Notes under the pieces: generated by a model
Told to the model about the DNA's origin: nothing
The model's input: the letters and a program-made list of their open reading frames with translations, nothing else
Database searches by the model: none
Part shown: in pieces, positions 56,185 to 64,000 of the stretch
Layout: every line of letters starts with the position of its first letter
Position numbering within the stretch: the stretch's first letter is position 1
Translations under genes and position numbers: made by a program
From: Actinopolyspora halophila DSM 43834
GTDB lineage: Bacteria; Actinomycetota; Actinomycetes; Mycobacteriales; Pseudonocardiaceae
Direction: 5' to 3'
Length of the DNA: 64,000 bases
Assembly: GCF_000371785.1 (NCBI RefSeq)
Contig: NZ_AQUI01000002.1
Span: 4,071,276-4,135,275, forward strand

Positions 56185-56304
56185 ATGTTGCAGGCCGATC
56201 CGTCCGGGTTCTCGTCCTTCTGGGGACAGTTGGCCGTCGCCCTGATGCTGCTCGTCGTCGTGATCATGCTGTGGCGCAGGTTCTACAACCAGCGGAACAG
56301 GTGA
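56185..56304 (+). CDS. 39-residue single-helix membrane peptide
   Basis: MLQADPSGFSSFWGQLAVAL is followed by MLLVVVIMLWRRFYNQRNR. A polar N-terminus, one hydrophobic helix (about 16-30) and a basic C-terminal end suggest an inserted membrane peptide with the C-terminus inside. GGATGGGG lies just upstream and overlaps a TAGGAT -10-like hexamer, so the transcript may have a very short leader. It lies 82 bases before lhr on the same strand. No family is recognised. Confidence 0.6.
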   Translation: MLQADPSGFSSFWGQLAVALMLLVVVIMLWRRFYNQRNR

Positions 56305-56386
56305 GCGCTCCTCCCGAGCGGGGCGGCGGCGTGCCGCCGGGGCGCGGGAAACCCACCGTGTCGGTGTTCGGGCCCAGGATGGGCAT

Positions 56387-59300
56387 GTGACCGACGACCC
56401 GCTGACACCGTTCTCCCGCGCCACCCGCGACTGGTTCGGCACGGCCTTCGGGAGTCCGACCGAGGGGCAGCGCGCGGCTTGGGAAGCGATCTCCGCAGGC
56501 GAGCACACCCTCGTCGTGGCCCCGACCGGTTCGGGCAAGACACTGGCCGCCTTCCTGTCCGCGTTGGACGGTTTGATCGCGGCGGAGCGCCCCGCCGAAC
56601 CACGCGAGCGCTGCAGGGTGCTCTACGTGTCCCCGATGAAGGCCCTGGCCGTGGACGTGCGGCGCAATCTCCGCTCGCCGCTGGAGGGCATCGGGGCGGC
56701 CGCGCGGCGGCTGGGGCAGCTCCCACCGGACATCGAGGTCGGTGTGCGCACCGGCGACACCCCGTCCGCTGAGCGCAGGGCGTTCACCAGGCGACCCCCC
56801 GACATCCTGGTCACCACTCCCGAGTCGCTGTTCCTGCTGCTGACCTCGGCGGCACGTGAGTCGTTGCGCGGCGTGGAGACGGTGATCGTGGACGAGGTGC
56901 ACGCGGTCGCCGGGGACAAGCGCGGTGCTCATCTGGCCGTTTCCCTGGATCGGCTGGACGAGCTGCTCGAGCGGCCCGCGCAGCGGATCGGTCTCTCGGC
57001 GACGGTGCGTCCGGTCGAGGAGGTGAGCGGTTTCCTCGCGGGCGGGCGCCCCACCAGGGTGGTCCGTCCCCCCGACCCGAAGCGGGTCGACGTTTCGGTG
57101 GAGGTCCCGCTGGAGGACATGACCGCGCCCGAGGCCACGGCGGAGGACGGATCGGCACCGGACGGGAACCGGAAGGCGGCGATCTGGCCCGCCGTGCGGG
57201 AACGCGTGCTCCGCTTGGTTCGCGAGCACCGCTCGACGATCGTGTTCACCAACTCGCGCAGGCTCGCGGAGCGGTTGACGGCCGGGCTCAACGAGCTCGC
57301 CACCGAGCGGCTCTCCGGGGCCGCCTGCGACCGCGATCCCGCGGAGTCCGGGGTCGGTGAACTGTCCCGGGGGCAGCGGTTCCCCGCCGAGGCCGTGGGC
57401 GGTTCGGGGATCACGGCGGGTTCCGAGGTCACCGTCGCCCGTGCCCACCACGGTTCGATGTCCAAGCACCAGCGTCGGCTGGCCGAGGAGGAGCTCAAGT
57501 CCGGTGCGCTCCCCTGCGTGGTGGCGACGTCCTCGCTGGAGCTCGGCATCGACATGGGAACCGTGGATCTCGTCGTGCAGGTCGAGGCCCCTCCCAGCGT
57601 GGCTTCGGGAATGCAGCGCGTCGGGCGCGGCGGGCATCACGTCGGTGCGCCGTCCACCGGGGTGGTCTTCCCGAAGTTCCGCGGCGACCTGGTCGACTGC
57701 GCGGTGGTCGCGGAGCGCATGCGCGAAGGGTTGATCGAGTCGCTGTCCGTTCCGCGCGCACCCCTGGACGTGCTGGCGCAGCAGGTGGTGGCCGCCGTGG
57801 CGATGGATCCGCGGGAGGTCGGGGAGCTGGCCGCGCTGGTGCGGCGGTCGGCTCCGTTCGCGGAGCTGTCGGAATCCGCGCTGCGTTCGGTTCTGGACAT
57901 GCTCTCCGGGCGTTACCCCAGCGAGGAGTTCGGAGAGCTGCGTCCGCGGATCGTGTGGGACAGGACGACCGACGAGCTGCGGGCGCGTCCCGGTGCGCAG
58001 CGCTTGGCCGTCACCTCCGGCGGGACGATCCCGGACAGGGGGTTGTTCACCGTGGTCGCTCCCGACGGGGAGTCCACCGGGCGCTCCGGGGGCACCCGCG
58101 TGGGGGAGCTGGACGAGGAGATGGTGCACGAGTCCCGGGTGGGGGACACTTTTCTGCTCGGGACCTCCGCTTGGCGGGTGGCCGACATAACCCACGACAG
58201 GGTGGTCGTGGAGCCGGCTCCCGGGCGACCGGCCAGAATGCCGTTCTGGAAGGGGGACTCTCCCGGCAGACCGCTGGAGCTCGGCCGGGCGGTGGGCACG
58301 TTCCTGCGCGAGCTCTCCTCCGCGGAGGAGGGGGACGCGGCGGAGCGGGCACGGCGGGCCGGGCTGGACGAGTACGCGCGCAAGAACCTGCTGGCCTATG
58401 TCGCGGAGCAACGCGCGGCGACCGGTCACGTTCCGGACGATCGCACGATCGTGATCGAGCGGTTCCGGGACGAGCTCGGGGACTGGCGGGTGGTGGTGCA
58501 CTCTCCGTTCGGTGCCGGGGTGAACGCTCCGTGGGCGCTGATCGTCGAGGCCCGCCTCGGCGAGTTCAGCGGGGTGGACGCGCAGGTGGTCTCGTCCGAC
58601 GACGGGATGGTGCTGCGGTTGACCGATGCGGCGGACGAGTCCGGCGAGGACGTGGTGCCCGGTGCCGGGGAGCTGGTCGCGGACCCGGGCGACGTTCGGA
58701 GGCTGGTCACCGAGTCGTTGAGCGGTTCGGCGCTGTTCGCCTCCCGCTTCCGGGAGTGCGCGGCGCGGGCGTTGTTGCTCCCGCGTCGTGATCCGCGTCG
58801 CCGCTCCCCCCTGTGGCAGCAGCGGCGGCGTGCCGCCAGGCTGCTGGAGGTCGCCGCGCGCTACGAGGGGTTCCCGATAGTTCTGGAGACGATGCGGGAG
58901 TGCATGCGCGACGTCTACGACGTCGCCGGGCTGGTCGATCTGATGTCCCGGATCGAACAGCGTCGGGTGCGGGTGGTGGAGGTGGACACCTCCTCGCCCT
59001 CGCCGTTCGCGCGGACGTTGCTGTTCGGCTACGCGGGAATGTTCCTGTACGAGGGGGACGCTCCGCTCGCCGAGCGCCGCTCGGCCGCGTTGACGTTGGA
59101 TTCCGCTCTCCTGGCCGAACTGCTCGGTTCGGAGGCCCTGCGCGAGCTGCTCGTTCCGGAGGCCGTGGACGAGGTGGAGTCGCGGCTGCAGCGGCTGGAT
59201 CCGCGCCGTCGCGCCGGGGGTGTGGAGGACACGGCGGACATGCTGCGCTTTCTGGGGGATCTCACGGAGCGCGAGGCGGCGGAGCGGGGGGCCGACCCCG

Positions 59301-61024
59301 CGTGGCTGCGGGAGTTGGAGCAGGAGCGCAGAGCGTTCCGGGCGTGCGTGGCGGGTGAGACCAGGTGGATCGCCGTGGAGGACGCGGGGAAGGTGCGGGA
59401 CGCGCTGGGGGTCGCGCTGCCACCGTGGATTCCCGAGGACCTCGCGCGGCCGGTAGCGGACCCGCTGGCCGAGCTGATCCTGCGTCACGCCCGCTGTCAC
59501 GGTCCTTTCGACGCCTCGGGTTTCGCCGAGCGGTTCGGGCTCGGGCACGCGGTCGCGGCCGAGGTGCTCGACCGGCTGGCGACTTCGGGGCACCTGGTGC
59601 GCGGTGAGCTGCGCCCGTTGGAGGCAGGGGGTGGGCGGGGCACCGAGTACTGCGATCCCGAGGTGCTCCGTGGTCTTCGGCGGGCCTCGTTGGCGCGGCT
59701 GCGTTCCGAGATCTCCCCGGTCGATCCCGCCGCGCTCGGGCGTTTCCTGCCCGCCTGGCAGGGGGTCGGCTCCGTCGGCCGCGGCTCGGTGGCCGACGTG
59801 TTCGCCGTGGTGGAGCAGCTCGCCGGGGTTCCGCTGCCTTCAGGGGCCCTGGAATCGCTGGTCCTTCCCGCGCGGGTCCCCGACTACGAGGCCGCCATGT
59901 TGGACGAGCTCACCTCGAACGGGGAGGTCGTCTGGGTCGGTGCCGGTTCGTCGAGCGCCTCCGAGGGGTGGGTGGTGCTGGCACCGGTCGAGTCGGCCGG
60001 GTTGGTGCTGCCGGAGCGCACCGCCGAGCACGCGGAGACGTCCGTGCACGAGGCGGTGCGTGCCGCGTTGCGTGGTGGGGCGCTCTTCTTCCGCCAGTTG
60101 ACGGCCCGGGTGGGTGAGTCGTTCGCGGAGCGGGGTGAGTCAGCGCCCGCCGACACCGCCGTGAGCTCGGCCGTGTGGGAGCTGGTGTGGTCCGGTGAGG
60201 TCACCAACGACACGCTGGCTCCGCTGCGCACCCTGATGTCCGGGGGCGCGCGGTCCGCCCGCCGCAGCGCTCCGCGGGGGCGGCGCTCCGGGCTGCGCTC
60301 GGGACGTCCCCGCGCTCCAGGGCCGGCGGGGCCGCCGAGCATGTCCGGCCGCTGGTCGTTGGCCCCGTCAGCCACCGAGGACCTCACCCGGCGCGCCACC
60401 GCACGGACCGAGGTGTTCCTGGACAGACACGGGGTGTTGACCAGGGGTTCCTTGGAGGCCGAGCGGATCGTCGGTGGATCGTCCCGGGTGTACACGGTGT
60501 TGCGCGGCATGGAGGAGGCCGGAAGTTGCCGGAGGGGCTACCTCGTGGAGGGGCTCGGTGCCGCGCAGTTCGCCGTTCCGGGTGCGGTGGATCAGTTGCG
60601 CGAGTTCGAACGCGCGGCTCCGGAAGCGGCGCACGACTCCGGGGGCGGTTCCCGGCAGGTGGGGGTTGTGCTCGCCGCCGCCGATCCGGCCCAGCCGTAC
60701 GGGGCGGCGTTGCGCTGGCCGGATCCGGTGGGTGAAACGCGGCATCGCCCGGGGCGCAGGGCCGGGGCAGTGGTGGTGCTCGTCTCCGGGGAGCCCGTGT
60801 TCTACGTGGAGCGCGGTGGCAGGTCGCTGCTGTCGTTCACCGAGGACGAGGGGGTGCTGCGCGCGGCGGCGGAACGGTTGGCCGACTCGGTGCGTGCGGG
60901 TGGGACCGGGCAGTTGTCCTTCCGCACGGCGGACGGGGCCGGTGCCGTGGGGACACGGCTGGCCGGGATCCTGACCGAGTTCGGTTTCCGCCCCACTCCT
61001 CAGGGTTTGCGGTTGCGCGGATGA
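56387..61024 (+). CDS. lhr: ATP-dependent helicase Lhr
   Basis: A 1545-residue superfamily 2 helicase, the length of full Lhr. Walker A APTGSGKT is at 44-51, DEVHAVAGDKRG follows, then motif III SATVRPVEEV, and IDMGTVDLVVQVEAP and QRVGRGGH of the second RecA domain. The long C-terminal part contains the winged-helix and Lhr-specific domains. Lhr is a 3'-5' DNA-RNA unwinding helicase, DNA-damage induced in mycobacteria. A low-complexity Ser/Arg/Pro-rich linker at about 1285-1320 looks disordered. Start is GTG at 56387. Confidence 0.95.
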   Translation: MTDDPLTPFSRATRDWFGTAFGSPTEGQRAAWEAISAGEHTLVVAPTGSGKTLAAFLSALDGLIAAERPAEPRERCRVLYVSPMKALAVDVRRNLRSPLEGIGAAARRLGQLPPDIEVGVRTGDTPSAERRAFTRRPPDILVTTPESLFLLLTSAARESLRGVETVIVDEVHAVAGDKRGAHLAVSLDRLDELLERPAQRIGLSATVRPVEEVSGFLAGGRPTRVVRPPDPKRVDVSVEVPLEDMTAPEATAEDGSAPDGNRKAAIWPAVRERVLRLVREHRSTIVFTNSRRLAERLTAGLNELATERLSGAACDRDPAESGVGELSRGQRFPAEAVGGSGITAGSEVTVARAHHGSMSKHQRRLAEEELKSGALPCVVATSSLELGIDMGTVDLVVQVEAPPSVASGMQRVGRGGHHVGAPSTGVVFPKFRGDLVDCAVVAERMREGLIESLSVPRAPLDVLAQQVVAAVAMDPREVGELAALVRRSAPFAELSESALRSVLDMLSGRYPSEEFGELRPRIVWDRTTDELRARPGAQRLAVTSGGTIPDRGLFTVVAPDGESTGRSGGTRVGELDEEMVHESRVGDTFLLGTSAWRVADITHDRVVVEPAPGRPARMPFWKGDSPGRPLELGRAVGTFLRELSSAEEGDAAERARRAGLDEYARKNLLAYVAEQRAATGHVPDDRTIVIERFRDELGDWRVVVHSPFGAGVNAPWALIVEARLGEFSGVDAQVVSSDDGMVLRLTDAADESGEDVVPGAGELVADPGDVRRLVTESLSGSALFASRFRECAARALLLPRRDPRRRSPLWQQRRRAARLLEVAARYEGFPIVLETMRECMRDVYDVAGLVDLMSRIEQRRVRVVEVDTSSPSPFARTLLFGYAGMFLYEGDAPLAERRSAALTLDSALLAELLGSEALRELLVPEAVDEVESRLQRLDPRRRAGGVEDTADMLRFLGDLTEREAAERGADPAWLRELEQERRAFRACVAGETRWIAVEDAGKVRDALGVALPPWIPEDLARPVADPLAELILRHARCHGPFDASGFAERFGLGHAVAAEVLDRLATSGHLVRGELRPLEAGGGRGTEYCDPEVLRGLRRASLARLRSEISPVDPAALGRFLPAWQGVGSVGRGSVADVFAVVEQLAGVPLPSGALESLVLPARVPDYEAAMLDELTSNGEVVWVGAGSSSASEGWVVLAPVESAGLVLPERTAEHAETSVHEAVRAALRGGALFFRQLTARVGESFAERGESAPADTAVSSAVWELVWSGEVTNDTLAPLRTLMSGGARSARRSAPRGRRSGLRSGRPRAPGPAGPPSMSGRWSLAPSATEDLTRRATARTEVFLDRHGVLTRGSLEAERIVGGSSRVYTVLRGMEEAGSCRRGYLVEGLGAAQFAVPGAVDQLREFERAAPEAAHDSGGGSRQVGVVLAAADPAQPYGAALRWPDPVGETRHRPGRRAGAVVVLVSGEPVFYVERGGRSLLSFTEDEGVLRAAAERLADSVRAGGTGQLSFRTADGAGAVGTRLAGILTEFGFRPTPQGLRLRG

Positions 61025-61120
61025 GTCGGGATCTCGAGGCACGGCGTTGTGTTACCCGCCCGTGGCACAGAGTCCGACCGGCGGGCGAGCACGATGGGGG
61101 ATCCTCTAAGGTGCGGAGCT

Positions 61121-61693
61121 GTGACCGCTGCACCGTCTCCACGTTGCGAACGAGTGGTGGAACTTTCCACCGAAGAACTACGTGCCAGACTGCCCGAAGC
61201 CGTACGGGTTTACGTGACGGCGATGGGTTACCCCTCGTGGGCCACCCAACAGCGAATCCCGGTCTGGTCGGCGCACATGTCGCGTGCGGGGTGGCGCTGT
61301 GTCGCGGCCTTCAACGAGCGTGACGAATTGAGCGGTGTCGGCTACGGCTATTCGGGGGACGCGGGCCAGTGGTGGCACGAGCAGGTCCGCCGCGGGATGC
61401 AGGAGCGCCTGCCTCCGGAACGGATCGAGGAGTGGCTCGAGGACTACTTCGAGTTGACCGAGCTCCACGTGCACCCGGAGGCCCAGGGACACGGTCTGGG
61501 TGAGAGCATCCTGCGCACGCTGCTCGCCGCCGCCCCCGGGGCGAACGTGCTGCTGTCCACCCCCGAGGGACCGACCAGGGCGTGGCAGTTGTACCGCCGG
61601 GTCGGTTTCACCGATGTGCTCCGCGACTACCGGTTCGCGGGGGATCCACGTCCGTTCGCGGTGCTCGGCAGGCCGCTTCCCCTGGAGAAGTGA
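61121..61693 (+). CDS. GNAT family N-acetyltransferase
   Basis: A 190-residue acetyltransferase. The core has TELHVHPEAQGHGLGESIL, where the acetyl-CoA loop is QGHGLG, and the closing motif AWQLYRRVGFTDVLRDYRF. GTG at 61121 has GCGGAG upstream; ATG at 61094 is an alternative. The substrate is unknown. It follows lhr by 96 bases. Confidence 0.82.
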   Translation: MTAAPSPRCERVVELSTEELRARLPEAVRVYVTAMGYPSWATQQRIPVWSAHMSRAGWRCVAAFNERDELSGVGYGYSGDAGQWWHEQVRRGMQERLPPERIEEWLEDYFELTELHVHPEAQGHGLGESILRTLLAAAPGANVLLSTPEGPTRAWQLYRRVGFTDVLRDYRFAGDPRPFAVLGRPLPLEK

Positions 61694-61753
61694 GCCGCCG
61701 AGAGGCTTCTCGGCGGCCGTCGTCGACGAACGGCCACCCCGGGAGGGTGGCCG
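61694..61753. terminator. Pair of terminator hairpins between convergent genes
   Basis: GCCGCCGAGA (61694-61703) pairs with 61708-61717, directly after the GNAT stop. CGGCCACCC (61731-61739) pairs with 61745-61753, before the DUF885 stop. Each is placed to serve one gene. Confidence 0.7.
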
Positions 61754-61765
61754 CGGGCGGAACGC

Positions 61766-63448
61766 TCAGAGCCGGGCGAGCTGTTCGCGCAGCGTGTCCA
61801 GCCCCATCGACCCCATCTCGAGGGCCTCGCGGTGGAACCGTTTCAGGTCGAACTCGGCTCCGTGGCGCGCGCGGGCGTCCTCACGTGCCGACAACCAGAG
61901 TCGTTCGCCGAGTTTGTAGGAGGGCGCCTGGCCGGGCCATCCCAGGTAGCGGTCGATCTCGTCCCGAACGTTGGCGGTGTCGGTGATGGTGCGGGTGAGC
62001 ATGAACTCCAGGCCGAGTTCCGGGGTCCAGATCTCGCCCTCGTGAAAACCGGTTCCCGTCGGGATCGGCAACCGCAGGTGCATGCCGATGTCGACGATCA
62101 CCCTGGCCGCGCGGAACAGCTGCTCGTTCAGCATACCCAGCAGGTCGCCGTCGTCGGAGAGGTATCCGAGCTCCCGCATCAGCCGCTCGGCGTACAACGC
62201 CCAGCCCTCCGCGTGCGCGGAGACGATGCAGGCGAGGCGTTGGAACTTGTTCAGCCGCTGCGCCTGGTGCACCGCCGTGGCGATCTGGAGGTGGTGCCCG
62301 GGGGCTCCCTCGTGGTAGACGGTGGAGACCTCCCGCCAGGTGGAGTACTCCTCCTTGTCCGGGGGCACGGACCGCCACATGCGTCCCGGCCTGCTGAAGT
62401 CGTCGGTCGGGGGGGTGTAGTAGGCCCCTGTCCCCCCGCCCGGGGGTGCGATCTTGCACTCGAGGTTCATCAGCCTGTCGGGGATGTCGAACTGCGTCTC
62501 CCGCAGTTCCCGCAGCGCCTGGTCGGAAAGGCGCTGCATCCACTCCGCCAGTCCGCGCTGACCGTGGACCCGGTACCTCGGATCGGCGTCCAGGGCCGCC
62601 GCCGCTTCGGCGAGGGTTGCGGAGGGTTTGATCCGGCCCGCCACGCGCTTCATCTCGGCCTCGATCGCGGCGAACTCGTTCCACCCCCACTCGTAGGCCT
62701 CCCGCAGGTCGAGATCGGCACCGGTGAAGTACCTGGACCAGAGACGGTAGCGCTGCTCACCGACGGCGTCCTCCGCCGGAGCCTGCGGCAGCAGTTCGGT
62801 GCGCAGGAAATCGGCCAGCTCCGAGTAGGCTTCGGAGGCCTGGGCCGCGGCCGTGTCCAACTCGCTCCGCAGCGCGGGATCCGAGGGCTGCGCACGGGCC
62901 ACCATGTCGGCGAAGAAGGAACCGCCGTCCCTCCTGCCGGACCAGGTGTCGCACTGCTCGGCAACGCGCTTGACCTGCCTGGCCGCGGCCACCTCCCCGT
63001 TCGCCGCGGCCTCGCTCAGGCCTGCGGTCAGCCCTTTCACCGCCCCCGGCATCGCCGACATGCGTTTGGCGATGTCGTGCCACTGCTCGGAGGTCTCGCC
63101 CGGCATCAGGTCGAAGACCTGGCGCAGTTCCTGCACCGGGCTGGCGATGACGTTCAGGGAGGACATGTCGGCACCCGCGTCGTGCAGCTCGACGTCGAGA
63201 CCCACACGTTCGGTGAACACGGCTTTGGCCACCGTCTCCGCGTCGTCGGCCGGTTCGGCCGCCGACATGTCGGCCAGGGCGCCGCGGGCGAGTTCTCCAC
63301 GCGCCCGATGACCGTCCGGGGAGTAGTCCGTCAGCTCCTGCTGTCGGACGGGAATCCCCAGGGAGGTCGCGGTTATCGGGTCGAGCGCCGCGAGTTCCTC
63401 CACATATCGATTGCTGATCTCGTGCACACCTCGGGCCTCGGAAGACAT
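61766..63448 (-). CDS. DUF885 family protein (putative metallopeptidase)
   Basis: A 560-residue, largely helical protein. The likely zinc site is YHEGAPGHHLQI, resembling the HExxH-like centre of this M3-related family. Downstream, ARVIVDIGMHLR and ELGLEFMLTRTI are also typical. No signal peptide, so cytoplasmic. ATG at 63448. The function is inferred only from the motif. It diverges from the LppM-like gene. Confidence 0.83.
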   Translation of the reverse strand: MSSEARGVHEISNRYVEELAALDPITATSLGIPVRQQELTDYSPDGHRARGELARGALADMSAAEPADDAETVAKAVFTERVGLDVELHDAGADMSSLNVIASPVQELRQVFDLMPGETSEQWHDIAKRMSAMPGAVKGLTAGLSEAAANGEVAAARQVKRVAEQCDTWSGRRDGGSFFADMVARAQPSDPALRSELDTAAAQASEAYSELADFLRTELLPQAPAEDAVGEQRYRLWSRYFTGADLDLREAYEWGWNEFAAIEAEMKRVAGRIKPSATLAEAAAALDADPRYRVHGQRGLAEWMQRLSDQALRELRETQFDIPDRLMNLECKIAPPGGGTGAYYTPPTDDFSRPGRMWRSVPPDKEEYSTWREVSTVYHEGAPGHHLQIATAVHQAQRLNKFQRLACIVSAHAEGWALYAERLMRELGYLSDDGDLLGMLNEQLFRAARVIVDIGMHLRLPIPTGTGFHEGEIWTPELGLEFMLTRTITDTANVRDEIDRYLGWPGQAPSYKLGERLWLSAREDARARHGAEFDLKRFHREALEMGSMGLDTLREQLARL

Positions 63449-63589
63449 GGCAGCACGCTATCGCGTCCGCTTCGCGCCCTCGATACCGATCCGTTCCGAA
63501 ACGCCTGGCCCCGAATTCGTTTCAGCGAGTGAAAAACCCCGTGACGTGGCACGATCACAAAGGTGCGGGGTGTGTGGTGCTGTGTCGAC

Positions 63590-64000
63590 GTGGCGCGATC
63601 CCGTTTGGGTACAGCGCTGATGATCTTGCTCGTGGGCGTTCTGGTTTCCGGGTGTCTGAACGCGACCGTGTCGCTGAGCATCGACGATCAGGACAAGGTC
63701 TCCGGAGAGGTCATGATCGCGGCTCCTCCGGCCGCGAACCAGCGCGACCTTCGGATGCGGGTACCGCGCGACCTGTCCGACCGGGTGAGTGTCAGCCCCT
63801 ACGAGGAGGGCGAGCGACAGGGCTCCAAGCTCGAGTTCGACTCACTCGACTTCGAGGAGCTGGAGAGACTCGCCAGGGAGCTGAGCAGTTCCGACTCCAG
63901 GTACTCGCTCTCGCTGTCCCGCTCCGGCACCCTGGTCAGGATGAACGGGTCGGTGGATCTGACCCCGCTCGCCGAGACGAACTCCGACGTGCTGGTCGAG
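63590..64000 (+). CDS. LppM-like lipoprotein, N-terminal part (runs off the window)
   Basis: An open frame to the window edge, 137 codons. VARSRLGTALMILLVGVLVS is followed by GC, giving a lipobox-like VSGC. The mature start NATVSLSIDDQDKVSGEVMI and later LRMRVPRDLSDRVSVSPYEE fit the LppM domain of mycobacterial lipoproteins. The start could also be the in-frame GTG at 63563. Confidence 0.7.
   Translation, partial: MARSRLGTALMILLVGVLVSGCLNATVSLSIDDQDKVSGEVMIAAPPAANQRDLRMRVPRDLSDRVSVSPYEEGERQGSKLEFDSLDFEELERLARELSSSDSRYSLSLSRSGTLVRMNGSVDLTPLAETNSDVLVE

Overview
High-GC actinobacterial chromosome. The evidence is GTG starts, strong Shine-Dalgarno sequences, sigA/sigB, IdeR/DtxR, an actinobacterial LexA with CGAAC-N4-GTTCG operators, and many families restricted to actinobacteria (DUF3039, DUF3046, DUF3099, DUF4192, DUF7455, Cei, LppM). 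From memory of that genome, the gene order follows the Mycobacterium tuberculosis Rv2700-Rv2738c segment (cei, suhB, ppgK, sigA ... sigB, ideR ... nrdR, lexA ... hflX, dapF, miaA ... miaB ... recX, recA, DUF3046). Insertions and the overall gene set suggest a Pseudonocardiaceae-type actinomycete; the genus is not proven.

Layout. 1-4.7 kb: end of cei, suhB, ppgK, principal sigma factor sigA, and a small Cys protein. 4.8-9 kb: SF2 helicase, YihY-family membrane protein, DUF3039 and DUF3099 proteins. 9.3-13.1 kb: methyltransferase-dtd pair, then sigB after a 944-base leader region. 13.3-20 kb, mostly minus strand: phosphatase, lipoprotein, GNAT/acyl-CoA-synthetase-like fusion next to an AcuC deacetylase, and a rhodanese. 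20-23 kb: ideR/dtxR overlapping galK, then galE. 23-31 kb: DUF4192 protein, secreted Xaa-Pro peptidase, a frameshifted remnant, B12-dependent ribonucleotide reductase nrdJ and its regulator nrdR. 31-42 kb: lexA, a secreted propeller-like protein, hflX, dapF, miaA, an extradiol dioxygenase-like protein, a DUF349 protein, a membrane protein and miaB. 42-46 kb: gluABCD glutamate importer and a shortened solute-binding lipoprotein. 47-52 kb: Entner-Doudoroff genes edd-eda, an iron-siderophore binding lipoprotein and a HAD hydrolase. 52-55 kb: recX and an intein-split recA. 55-64 kb: DUF4383 protein, DUF3046 protein, a 39-residue membrane peptide, the giant helicase lhr, a GNAT, a DUF885 peptidase and the start of an LppM-like lipoprotein.

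How it works together. An SOS circuit is visible: lexA has two operator-like sites and recA has a perfect one. Iron control is also visible: ideR at 20 kb and a 17/19 match to its operator in front of the siderophore-binding protein at 51 kb. Two SigH/SigR-type promoter candidates lie upstream of sigA and sigB. Sugar metabolism is represented by polyphosphate glucokinase, Leloir galactose genes and an Entner-Doudoroff pair.

The least explained features are a family of diverged intergenic repeats, a palindromic 23-mer repeated exactly 38 kb apart, a 91-base identical tract shared by sigA and sigB, a terminator-like hairpin inside the glutamate importer operon, a nested inverted-repeat region downstream of recX, and a solute-binding protein lacking most of one lobe. 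No CRISPR array, tRNA, rRNA or insertion sequence was recognised.
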